This document shows positions 25,001 through 33,757 of a stretch of DNA of 64,000 nucleotides, one piece after another (within the stretch, counting starts at the first letter, position 1; each line of letters starts with the position of its first letter). The DNA is from Limnomonas spitsbergensis (taxonomy: Eukaryota; Chlorophyta; Chlorophyceae; Chlamydomonadales): contig JAYJMM010000113.1 in NCBI GenBank assembly GCA_037349105.1, positions 1,674,001-1,738,000 on the forward strand, given 5' to 3'. The notes under the pieces were generated by a model. The model did not search any database. It was not told the origin of the DNA and saw nothing but the letters and a program-made list of their open reading frames with translations. A program made the translations under genes and the position numbers.

Positions 25001-25017
25001 ACAGTTGATGCACGCAT
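19012..25017 (-). CDS. Secreted proline-rich stalk protein with Asp-box (BNR) domain, two exons
   Basis: Predicted join of exon 1 (25017-23820) and exon 2 (19913-19012). The donor is CCCCAA|GTGAGT and the acceptor TGTCACAG|GTGGC. Exon 1 ends one base into a codon and exon 2 supplies the other two (A+GT, Ser), so the frame is kept across a 3906-bp intron. The protein would be about 700 residues: a signal peptide (hydrophobic core FVAMLLTLLA, cleavage after AQA near residue 37), a ~240-residue N-terminal domain with several Cys and N-glycosylation sequons, and a ~130-residue hydroxyproline-type stalk rich in PPSPPPP and PPSPSPP. Last come ~300 residues with five Asp-box motifs (SRNGGDAW, SADSGSSW, SIDSGATW, SQDSGHTW, TKNGGGDW), which typically cap beta-propeller blades. 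Such proteins belong to algal cell wall or matrix. The N-terminal domain has pherophorin-like size and context but I could not match its cysteines. The splice has not been tested; exon 1 alone would otherwise run on to ECQAREG and stop at 23761. Confidence 0.65.
20166..23737. repeat. 3.6-kb minisatellite in the intron (unit 2)
   Basis: Same ~23-bp CATCAGGG array as 14215-17763, one unit longer. Relative to the minus-strand gene it fills about 92 percent of the predicted intron. The extra unit lies near 22130 (GGTACATCATCAGGGCACATC inserted between two existing units). Confidence 0.9.
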
Positions 25018-25039
25018 CAGACTTCACCTGGTGCACGTA

Positions 25040-25318
25040 TCCAGGCTAGAAAGTTGATCGGCGGGCGCAGCGGCGGAGGGGCGGGGACAGGTAGACACTT
25101 GTGCGTTCTGTCAACCTAAGGGCGAGAACAAGATGCAGATCATGCTCAAAGCAAGCGGTTTTACTATTATGAACACGGCATGGTATTTGTACGGCGTGAC
25201 CCTTCTGCCACACCCGGAAGCTAGGCTTCACTCTTTCTGGGAGTACCGGTAGATAAGTACGTATGGATCTCCTTTACCGGCCCGATTCCGATTGGTGGAG
25301 GAAACACGTGTGGAGGAA
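25040..25318. other. Upstream region of the stalk/Asp-box gene
   Basis: About 280 bp without a supported gene. This should contain the minus-strand promoter, but I see no clear TATA box. Confidence 0.4.
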
Positions 25319-25754
25319 AAATACGAAAGTTTTCGAAAGTCCCCCCACCCGTTCCTCCACCCCTGTTCCACGAGGCGTGAGATGGAGGAAGAATGGCGAA
25401 GGTTGGAGTTCGGTACGGGAGATCTTCACAGCGCTCTTTCCTGCCGCATGTTTCATTTCTTTCTTGCATTCTTCCTTGCATTGTATATCATTCTGCATAT
25501 CGTTCAGTTATTCTCCCTAGCAGACCAACTATGGAAGCATCACAATATTTTGTGGCTGTAGATCGCTCGCTGTTTTGTGTGACTGTAGATCGCTCGCTCC
25601 ATCATCGAAAGAGCCGTCGTTTGCTGCCTTCATCCACGCCGAATCGCCGGAGATACATCAAAAGTAAAAGAAAGAACTTGCGATTAACGTTATATAGAAA
25701 GGAAAGGACGCAGAAATTATATCGGCCACCACCGTGGAAAAGAATGCGTTCCCC

Positions 25755-25831
25755 CACCCTTTCGAAAGTTCCTCCACCCGTCCCTCCACACCTGTTCCAC
25801 GAGATCGGGTGGAGGAACTTTCGAAAGGGTG
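25755..25831. repeat. Perfect 25-bp hairpin
   Basis: CACCCTTTCGAAAGTTCCTC (start of the 25-bp arm at 25755-25779) is exactly complementary to 25807-25831, with a 27-nt loop. The arm includes TTCGAAAG next to CCTCCACCC. A related half-site (TTCGAAAGTCCCCCCACCCG) lies at about 25338, so the hairpin may be the end of an inverted-repeat element. Confidence 0.7.
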
Positions 25832-25867
25832 TAGGGACAAGTTTCTCCACGCATGAGAATCGTGCTG

Positions 25868-26442
25868 TATGGGAGACTGTAAAAAGTGTGCCTAGCTTAG
25901 GGTTTTGGGTGAAAAAAAAGTGAGTAAAATAAAAAGGTCGCCCAAACCTACTATGCCGAAGCGACGGCTTACGACGCTTCACAGGCACAGGCACCCGACG
26001 TAGTGTTCTGCCGCAAGTGCGGCCTCGATCAAAAGAAAAACCGAGCGATAGAATCGCATATTAGCAAATGCGATTATATCGCTCTCAACGTCGGGTGTAG
26101 GCGATATGTATTCGGAAAGCTTTTGGGCCGCGATGACACCTCTCGCCCGCCACCCACCCAACGTAATGCCGTACGGGTGTCAGTCGCTCATCGCCTGGCA
26201 CCGAAGAGACTTTTCAAGCGGAGGTCGCGCGTTCGATACCTGCCGGTGGCGCTTGCCAACTCAGCTCGATACTGTGACACCTCAGCCTTGGAGTCGGTTG
26301 GGCGAATCGCGTTTCTAATTGATCTTAATCTTCTTCGTTCACATGCGTTCGTATGCTGCTGCTGCCTGGAGTCGTGTACCGGTAGTGGGCGCCTCGGCCA
26401 GCCTTTCGGTTGCGCTCTAGGTCGCGGGGTTTGAGCGGCTAA
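25868..26442 (+). pseudogene. Palindromic element remnant with zinc-finger-like ORF
   Basis: Shares modules with the foldback element at 33758-35245: GGGAGACTGTAAAAA, GTGTGCCTAG, AAAAAAAGTGAGTA, then an ORF starting MPKRRLTTLHRHRHP. In a shifted frame it continues VVFCRKCGLDQKKNRAIESH and ISKC. C-x2-C-x12-H-x3-C is a plausible zinc-binding finger. The other copy (34218 onward) is in frame across the join but has Arg in place of the second Cys, so neither copy is intact. A sequence like a tRNA B box (GCGCGTTCGATACC) lies at about 26227. Possibly the N-terminal finger of a lost transposase. Confidence 0.4.
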
Positions 26443-27001
26443 CAGCACGTTTCTGATTGGGACCTGGGAAAAGAAGTGTACGACGGTCTTGTGGTCTTCG
26501 GGAGATTTCCGGGGAGGGTGTTTCTGCAAACACACCGGAGCCAGACACCGGAACGTGAGGCCGCGTAGTCTTGCGTGGTTCAGGGTTTACTGCGATATTG
26601 CCGAATGTGTGTCTACATTTCATCTGCGCTGTTGCTGCTACTTCTGCTGCTGACGGTGATGATAATGACGATGATAGGGATGATTCGCTCGCGGAGTGAC
26701 CAAGGCCGAGGCGGCCCGCGGCCTTTCTGCAGGGCCGCCCCTATCACTACCGCCCGATAAGTTCATGTGAAGAAAAATGCGGCGATTAATATTTATAAAC
26801 AAAAGCCATTCGAAGGCCTGAAAACTCTCCGGGCTGTTTGGAATTTCCGGGGAGGGGGGGAGGTTCCCGGAAAACAAGAGACGTACTGTACGACTCTTGG
26901 TGGTCTAAAGGGCCCGGAGATTTTCCGGGGTCCAGTGTTTCTGCTCAAAACGACCCGGAAACACCCCGGAAAGTTTCCCAGGTCCAATCAGAAACGCGCT
27001 G
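26443..27001. mobile_element. MITE with 3-bp TAA target duplication, copy 1
   Basis: Terminal inverted repeats CAGCACGTTTCTGATTGG and CCAATCAGAAACGCGCTG bound a 559-bp element flanked by TAA on both sides (26440-26442 and 27002-27004). The inside is rich in TTTCCGGGG motifs. A second copy is at 34488-35047 with TTA flanks. TWA target sites of 3 bp fit PIF/Harbinger-type (Tourist-like) MITEs. Confidence 0.75.
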
Positions 27002-27289
27002 TAAACCACAGAGACACGTCAAGGTGATATATTGGATGCATGGCAGCCTCCAATGCATGCCAAGGGGCGGGACCGGCCCATGTTTAACATTCACAGACTC
27101 TCAGTACCCAATCCCCAAGATGATAAGTTTATGAGCTCGTCTGATCGTGCGCTTAAGGCTGCCCTCACGGCAGATATGCTGTTCCCTGCGCACATATGTG
27201 CATGCATGAGCTTAGTAAAGCCCAGCAGCAGCAAGGCTAAGAAGGCGCGTTTGTCAGGCAGCGTCTACCCGTCTGTGCCAGGCAGGCTA

Positions 27290-27735
27290 ACTGTGACGGC
27301 AACCAGCACAACAGCGGCGGTCGCAGCATCAGGGCCCCCCCTCGTTGCGCTGCTGAACAAGCAGCCGGTGATGCCACCTAGCGCGAAGATTGCAGTGGCA
27401 GCAACATGGACCCCCCACGTTGCGCTGAGCATGCGGCCATGTGACGGCAACCAGCGCAACAGCGGCGGTCGCAGCAGCAGGGTCCCCCCACGTTGCGCTG
27501 CTGAACAAGCAGCCGGTGACGCCACCCAGCACGTAGATGGCAGTGGCAGCAGCAGGGACCCCCCACGTTGCGCTGAGCAGGCGGCCATGTGACAGCAATC
27601 AGCGCAACAGCGGCGGTGGCAGCAGCCGGGCCCCACCTCGTTTTGCTGCTGAACAGGCAGCTGTTGACGCCATCCAGCGCGACGGTGGCGGCGGTGGCAG
27701 CAACAGGGATCCCCCTCCATGCGCTCGACTGTCTT
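27290..27735. repeat. ~150-bp GC-rich tandem repeat, about 3 copies
   Basis: CAGCGGCGGTCGCAGCAGCA, CCCCACGTTGCGCTG and AACAAGCAGCCGGTGA recur with a period near 150 bp, each unit made of two similar halves (one with TGCTGAACAAGC, one with GAGCATGCGGCCATG). Long frames on both strands reflect the repeat, not a gene. Confidence 0.7.
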
Positions 27736-28186
27736 AGTGATATGTCCATGTTGACTGTTAGTAGGATCCAGCAAACAGCATTTCCAGGTTCCCGGGCTGG
27801 TCGAGGCAAGGTGGCTGGTGGAGGAGTGATTGGAAAGAAGTCAAACACTAAGAAGTAGTGCTTATGTGGGAATATTTGTTGACGTGCATCATGCCCTAGT
27901 GGGGCTACTTTTTCAAAGACTCCTAGGAGGAGTTTGCTTTGCTAAATTCCTTGATTCAGTGCTGCTTGTAAACAAATCTGGCAACGATCAGTTCAATACG
28001 GTACTATTGAAGGATGGTATATTTGACGTACCATGAGCCAGAAGTACTGCTTATGAAAGTGACTTACTCAGCCCAGGCTGAGAAGCATTCCGGCAGCTCA
28101 CCTGAACGACGAAGGTTCATGTCACCTGTAGTATTACTACATTTTTTTGGTATCACCGATTCCGGCTTGAACTTGGCAAGCCGGCG
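27736..28186. other. No supported gene; one weak ORF
   Basis: A plus-strand frame at 27830-28036 (68 codons, GIFVDVHHALVGLLFQRLL) is hydrophobic and not recognised. Nothing else stands out. Confidence 0.3.
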
Positions 28187-28745
28187 GGCGCTTGGCGCAT
28201 CCAGTATTGCTGCTGTGTCACGGGCGTACGGCCAAAGCTACTTAATTTATTTAGGTACAACTAACATGTTGCAGAGCGGCTAACTACTCTGAGCCATACT
28301 GCAGACAGCTAGGGCCGCTGGCCACCAAGAGAGGACATCATGTGAATGAACTAAAGCGCTTGGAGCGGGTGCTTAGCGTAGGCAGTATTGCTGCTGCGTT
28401 CCGGGCTGAAGGCCAAAGCTTCTTAATATATTCAGTTACAACTTGTAACGGGCTATATAGCTAACTACCCAAAGCAATACTGCATGCAAGGCTGGGGCAC
28501 TGGCCACCATGACTCCTGGTGGCATGTGACAGGACCATGAGAATGAACCAGTTGGCAGGCGCGGGCGCTTAGTGCAGTCATCCGTATCCGGCGCTACTGC
28601 ATCATGGGACTGCACCCAAAGCTTCCTAATTTATTTACTGTGTTACACCGGGCTGCAGTTGAGCTAAGTGCCCAGAGCCAAACTGCACATGAGCTCAAGC
28701 CTCTGGCCACAAATAAAGAGAGGACATCCGATGGCAAGTGAATGA
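28187..28745. repeat. ~187-bp diverged tandem repeat, three copies
   Basis: Landmarks recur in order three times: a GCGGGCGCTT start (28187, 28375, 28560), AGTATTGCTGCTG or its variants, GGCCAAAGCT..CTTAAT, and AGAGAGGACATC or similar. Divergence between units is high, so this is an old array. Confidence 0.6.
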
Positions 28746-28818
28746 ACTCAAGCCCGGCTTAAGGCTTTAGCGCCTCTCTTTCAAAGAGATAGCAAGATTA
28801 ACTACGGTGGTACTTGAA

Positions 28819-28844
28819 TATATATATATATATATATATATATG
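28819..28844. repeat. (AT)n microsatellite
   Basis: Thirteen or so AT dinucleotides in a row, followed by GTATCATGCC. Confidence 0.9.
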
Positions 28845-29310
28845 TATCATGCCTGATCGCGGTAGTTAAATGATCATGCATGTTTAGCACTAATCAACAT
28901 GACGAGTACTGATCTGTTTGTGACTAAGAGAGTCTAATCAATGAGGACTGAGCTTCTGCACTCATGAAGCTTGCAAACTACACTCCTTGAAGTAGCTCTT
29001 CAGACGACCAGCCTAGGGGCCCTAGGCTGACCACGCTTGTGCATGATGCAATTTCAGCTCATGCGCCTTGCTAGGTATAGACTACCACAGCATGGCAATG
29101 ACATAACACCTCTGAGCTCTGCAAAAATGGCCCGGCCGCGTGGGCGCCCAACTGTCCCGTTGGAAGAAAATAAACTTAATATAAGAGGGAAATAAGGAGA
29201 AGAACACAAAGGAAAGAAACCCCTCTCCCCAAAAAAGAAAAAGGCACCCCGAAGTATCCTTGCCCCGCCCAAGCCTATTCCCCAAGACGGCAAAGAAAAG
29301 CAAGAAAACT

Positions 29311-29402
29311 AGGCCTCAACAAAGCGTACGACGTCCTCAACAAAAGTCAGAGCCTCCCACCCAAGCCTGCCCCGGTACAACTGTTGAAAGCCTGTGGCGC
29401 CC
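29311..29402 (-). pseudogene. Exon-like fragment, copy B
   Basis: On the minus strand this reads GGATGFQQLYRGRLGWEALT and then FVEDVVRFVEA. A second copy at 29617-29707 reads QGATDFQQLYQGMHGWEALA and then FVEDVVDYAEG. The nucleotide differences leave a common pattern (FQQLY, GWEAL, FVEDVV), as expected of once-coding sequence. A companion VEGDPSLN segment lies about 50-100 bp upstream of each copy. Family not recognised. Confidence 0.45.
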
Positions 29403-29616
29403 TCCGGGGGGCTTGCCCAACCTCTCAGCATGTAGCGGATCATGGAAGATAAGCTTAATAAGCTTCATCATTCAGCGAGGGGTCCCCTTCGACCAGCAAA
29501 GAAACACCCCTCCAGAAAACGCAAAAGGAAGACCTAAGGATCCCTGTCTCTAAAAGCAAGAGACAGACAACAAGGGAAAGAGCCAGTCCCCAGGGAAGCA
29601 AAAAAGACAGCAGACT

Positions 29617-29707
29617 AGCCCTCAGCATAGTCTACCACGTCCTCAACAAAAGCCAGAGCCTCCCACCCATGCATGCCCTGGTACAATTGTTGAAAGTCCG
29701 TGGCGCC
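29617..29707 (-). pseudogene. Exon-like fragment, copy A
   Basis: See the copy at 29311-29402. Upstream on the minus strand, the segment at about 29880-29815 reads KQVEGDPSLNNTTY, matching LVEGDPSLNDEAY near copy B (about 29490-29450). Between the two parts of copy A sits the 87-bp insertion at 29720-29806. The two copies form a diverged ~305-bp tandem duplication of two gene segments. Confidence 0.45.
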
Positions 29708-29719
29708 CTGGGAATAGGT

Positions 29720-29806
29720 CAATGACGTGACGAAAAGGCTCGGCCGCGTGGGCGCTTAACTAAAAAGAGTTGAAAGGAAAGATGGAAACAACACAAGGGG
29801 GCATGA
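29720..29806. mobile_element. 87-bp insertion with 13-bp target duplication
   Basis: CCTGGGAATAGGT flanks the segment on both sides (29707-29719 and 29807-29819). The insert carries CAATGACGT, then GGCTCGGCCGCGTGGGCGCT and AACTAAAAAG. The GC-rich block recurs at 29133, 38908 (reverse) and 57944. A long target duplication and small size point to a SINE-like or similar retroposed unit; no poly-A tail or Pol III boxes were identified. Confidence 0.6.
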
Positions 29807-29939
29807 CCTGGGAATAGGTAAGTTGTATTGTTCAGTGAGGGGTCGCCTTCGACTTGCTTACTCACTAGGGGCCCCCATTTATGCCAGTGCCGATGGGGAT
29901 AAGCTGCAAAGTCCAACTTCATTCACTCAGTTAAGTTGT

Positions 29940-30387
29940 TAAGGGACTAAAATGCCGTGATATCAGTATTCACTGAAATGATTGCACCAGATGTTTGCTG
30001 AAGGACTGCGCAAGCTTTCGGATGCTGACGGTCAACAAACACTCAATGTTACATAATCATTATACCACCGGTAGCATCAGCCTTCTCACTGTGTGGGCCT
30101 AGGCTAGACCCAGTCAGGCACTTGAAAGAGAGCCGACAGAACCCCACTGTGGGGGTGATGGCAGTAAGTAATCATGACTGAGTGCCAACTAATCGTATTA
30201 TAGGCACGACATGGTGTTGCCGCAAGTGCGCCCTCGTGGCGTTCCTGCATGCGCAGCCATAGCGAGCTCGGACAAAGCCTTGTAGGCACTTCAGCCCCCC
30301 TTTTCGAGTGCCGCCTACATGTGAGTCAGGGTCGGGGAAGTTATTACTGCATGTGGCATCATTGATCTAAGCAATATTGACCCTCCT
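29940..30387. other. No supported gene
   Basis: About 450 bp without a recognisable feature, up to the abrupt start of LINE homology at about 30388. Confidence 0.4.
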
Positions 30388-31206
30388 CCCACATTGTTTG
30401 TCCTGGACCTGGCTGCACCCCCAGGCCCCCCACTCCCTCATCATCATGACTACATTCTATAACTCTCATGCCCCCCTCCCCCGCCCCCCCCCCGTCTATG
30501 CCCCCCCCCACGACTCGCTCAAGATTGTTGGATCAACCGTTCGTCTCGTACACCCTATCGTTCCCGTACCCCATACCACTCTCCCTTAAACCTTACATCA
30601 CTCTCACGTAAGCGGACATTACCAGACCAAGCACACCCACCTACGGACCCCGCCTGTCCCTTGCTTCCTCCTTCCCCTACCCGTCCCCTTGACCTCGGCC
30701 TCACAAACCTCCAACGTCAAGGGCTCTGGCGTTTACGCTCCACAAACCCCCATCCCCGCACCCAATGGGTCCCATCCTCTGCAAACCAGGATCACTCATG
30801 CATCGACCAACACGTCTCCTTTAACATAAATCCGGTCCATCCCGACTTCGACATCATACCACCACATTCCTTCACTATCTAGATTGGACTCCACTCACCC
30901 TCTTCCAGCCCGTTACCCCCTCCCCCCTTACCTTCCGCCCCTGCCTCTGATCCGCAACCCCTTCCATGGCAATGTCAATATGCCTACCTACACCGCCCAA
31001 ATGGCACTCTTGTTGGTTGCATCCCTGCCCGCCGCCTGCACCGGCTTCGTGCATGCTATGATCATACGAAACTTACCCTTCCTGCCCTACACCTCGCCCA
31101 CTCTGAGGGTTCCTTCGATCTTGCTTCCCTTCTTGTCCGATACCCCGTTCATACCAAGCACAAAACATGAACCGCGCCTAACACGACTTGGTGTCTCCCG
31201 GAACCC

Positions 31207-31668
31207 ATGATGCAAGTGCTCTCAGATAACATGTCCACCCATATCCACCGTTTTGCTTCTCCTCTCGACGTTTCCTACCATGCACGCACATACTATACCA
31301 CCCACCATCACGATTGTCTTTTTGGGGCTCTTCTTAATGCGTACTCCACACCTTGGACCGGCAGCTCGTTCGTTCATCCAGACAATTTCAAGATAAAATC
31401 AATCACAAAAGCAATACGTTGGGCCGTCTCATCCGCCAGCATGACTACGGCACCCACATGCACTGTTATCCTGGCCCCAGTTTGGAAGAACTCATCTTAT
31501 ATGAATTGGACCTCCCATGCCAATATGGTTCATGTTCTCACTCTTCATACCGACCCCAACTTTCGCTTTTCAGCCAAGGACCCCGGACCACATGGCACAC
31601 ATCTACACAGCCACCCAACCAACATACGACACTCCCAAATGACCACTACAACTTCTTGTCATTGGTAA
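31207..31668 (+). pseudogene. LINE region resembling PCIF1-type methyltransferase (left copy)
   Basis: A 153-codon frame upstream of RNase H reads CLFGALLNAYSTPWTGSSFV, then HPD, a helix (SITKAIRWAVSSA), PTCTVILAPVW and MVHVLTLHTDPNFRF. The order FG..., G-S-S/F-x-x-(N/H)P-(P/D)-F, an amphipathic helix, then a strand ending in P-x-W, is what I know from PCIF1-type N6-adenine methyltransferases, where the motif is NPPF. Here it is HPD-N-F in this copy and HPDF in the other, so the catalytic motif is altered. The assignment rests on pattern only. Confidence 0.4.
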
Positions 31669-31729
31669 CACAGAGGGCCTCGCTCCCTTCTACCCTGACC
31701 CACCTCCCACTGCTCCAGTCGATTCAACT

Positions 31730-32515
31730 GTGCACACACTATCTGGACATGGACACCCACCTGGCACTACACCTGCCCACCGTTCACATGCACCCACCCG
31801 GCACCAATCCCAACTTCCCGGTTCGCATGCCAAATGGCAACACCCCGCTGGATTCTCTGTAGCCTCCCAATTACACACACAAACTACCCCGCCAACCCCT
31901 CTCCCACTTGCCTCACTCACTTTCCCCCTTATCCTTTTCGATGAACTCCGATCTCTCTACCCCCCTACCTATCCACTTGCTTGGCCGTTGCTTCCGGCAT
32001 ACTACACAGACGGAGCTTGTATACAAGATGAAGCCGGCAATAACTTGATAGGGGCTGCCTTTTACTTCACTGTCGATGGCTCCACCCATACAGTCAACCC
32101 TACTGGAAAATGTGAAACGAACACTATCACCGGGGCTGAACTTGGAGGCATTCATGCAACCCTCGATCATGCCCATAGACCTTCTGGCCCCGCCTTGACC
32201 ATTGCCCCTTCCCTTACTATCTTCACTGACAGTCTCTGCAGCATCCACCTCATACAGAAAGCTGTCTTTTACCCACATGATCTCCTTGAGGACAAGCACG
32301 CACCGCTCCTCCTGGCCATCCGCCGCCTACTCCTTTCACGGGCAAACATAGGCCTACCAACGCTCATCCAGAAGGTGAAATCACATATTGGTATCATAGG
32401 CAATGAACTTGCTGACATTGGGGCAACACGAGCCTTGGACGCACCCAGCACATGTACATGTAACCTTTCCCATATCAACAACCAGTACATGGCTTCCCTC
32501 CCAGCTTGGCCTTGA
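31730..32515 (+). pseudogene. LINE RNase H domain (left copy), premature stop
   Basis: RNase H1-type motifs appear in order: YTDGA (first Asp), AELGGIHATL (Glu), IFTDSLCSIHLI (second Asp), and KVKSHIGIIGNELAD (last Asp). The frame ends at a TGA where the other copy has TGC (PAWPCLPQDD), so this copy is nonsense-mutated just after the domain. RNase H in LINEs removes the RNA strand during reverse transcription. Confidence 0.75.
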
Positions 32516-32699
32516 CTACCCCAAGACGAAACTCAAACGGATACAAACGACACCCCTTGGTTCACTTCTGACCTCACCTCCTCTATCAAGGCACACCTTC
32601 ACTCTTCTTGCCCTCACGTTACGGACGGCGATACCGCCATATCTTGTGCTACATATACCCGCATGATAGAAGAAATGCCCACTCTTTACCCCTGTATAC

Positions 32700-33668
32700 C
32701 AATCACATGTGGCAGTCTTCTGCTTGCCACTTTTCTCTGAAGCGCTGCATCCTCCGTATGCGAGCCAACCTCTTATGGACAGCTAAACGGGCACTTCTCT
32801 TCCATATTCCCTACAAAACAACAGTGCGCTCGTTTACCGATGGCCTTTGCCCCATATGTACACCACCTCCTACTGGCCCACATGACGCTACTTCTGACAC
32901 ACAGGGACACATGTTTGGAAGATGCAGGCATCCCCGTATGCATGCCTCTTATATCTCCCGACACAACAAGGCCCTCTGCCGCATCCAACGTTCCCTCCAC
33001 AGATAGAGGCACAAAGAGTGGAATGTTTACAATTATGGATGCCGCACCCGCTACATCCCTCCCACCAGGCGTCTATGACACCCGTATCTCGCAATGGATG
33101 CTTCCCGCTGTCCCCCTTGCCACACTCTGCCGCCTTCGTCATGATCTCCTCTTAATTGAAGGCCTTACCATTGCCGATCTCCACAGTTATCCTTCCGCCC
33201 GGCTTGCCGACCCTGCCTTCCTTCTTGACCTCCAACACCGTTGTACCATCCATATTATTGAGCTTGGGTTTACCTCCAATCTACACTTCTGCCTTTCCCA
33301 CAAATCCACACAACATGCACAGTTGGTACAATTGCTTGAGGATGGACCCTCACTACACCTGTTATAGACCCTCTCCACACTCCTGCCCCCCACCCTCTTA
33401 CATATCCGTGACCCCCTCTGCTACAGACATCGTCTACCCCTATGTTCACCTTGTCATCATTGGTTGCTCTGGCATTTTCTATAAATATATCATGCACCTC
33501 TTTCCAGTCCTTGGTATCACACCCTTCAACGTCCTCCCACTGCTCAAACAACTAGCAGTTCACACTGTCCAATCTGCCTATTCCAATCATCGGCTTCGAC
33601 GTTTCCTTAAAAAAAGTCCACCCGACTGCCGTCCAGCATCTCCCCCTGTTATCACTGACCCGCGATAG
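32700..33668 (+). pseudogene. LINE CCHC finger and restriction-like endonuclease (left copy)
   Basis: Two overlapping plus frames hold the C-terminus: CPICTPPPT and GHMFGRCRHPRMHASYISRHN form a CxxC..H..C finger followed by the RHN signature. Then come MFTIMDAAPATSLPP, DTRISQWMLPA, and RHDLLLIEGLTIADL where the other copy has RPDLLLIEGL. The latter fits the PD motif of restriction-like endonucleases in R2/Dualen-type LINEs. CTIHIIELGFTSNL supplies the following acidic strand. Frameshifts separate the finger from the nuclease here. Confidence 0.55.
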
Positions 33669-33757
33669 CCCCTTTCGCCCTTTAAGGGTATACAGACCGG
33701 GGCTTGGGCGTCTCGTCCACCTGTACTTCAAAATCCACGCCGCATAGGCGTTCTCTT

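Larger units (their letters stand above)
30388..33757 (+). mobile_element. Dualen/RandI-type LINE, 5'-truncated copy (left arm)
   Basis: Homology to the minus-strand copy at 59280-62605 starts abruptly at about 30388 (CCCACATTGTTTGTCCTGG), which is a normal LINE 5' truncation or the edge of the inverted duplication. Order of encoded parts: end of the RT region, a linker, a methyltransferase-like region, RNase H, a CCHC finger and a restriction-like endonuclease. The whole is broken by stops and frameshifts. RNase H followed by a restriction-like endonuclease matches the dual-endonuclease LINEs described from Chlamydomonas. The 3' part is interrupted by the foldback element at 33758 and the LTR element at 35453. 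Confidence 0.75.

Noticed and set aside
26205..26260. tRNA gene
   Set aside because: A B-box-like GTTCGATACC is present but no matching A box, acceptor stem or anticodon arm can be folded.
27265..27858. Ala/Gly-rich ORFs on both strands
   Set aside because: Product of the ~150-bp GC-rich tandem repeat; equally open on both strands.
31690..32490. Antisense ORFs of the LINE RNase H region
   Set aside because: The plus strand carries all RNase H catalytic motifs; the antisense frames are shadows.
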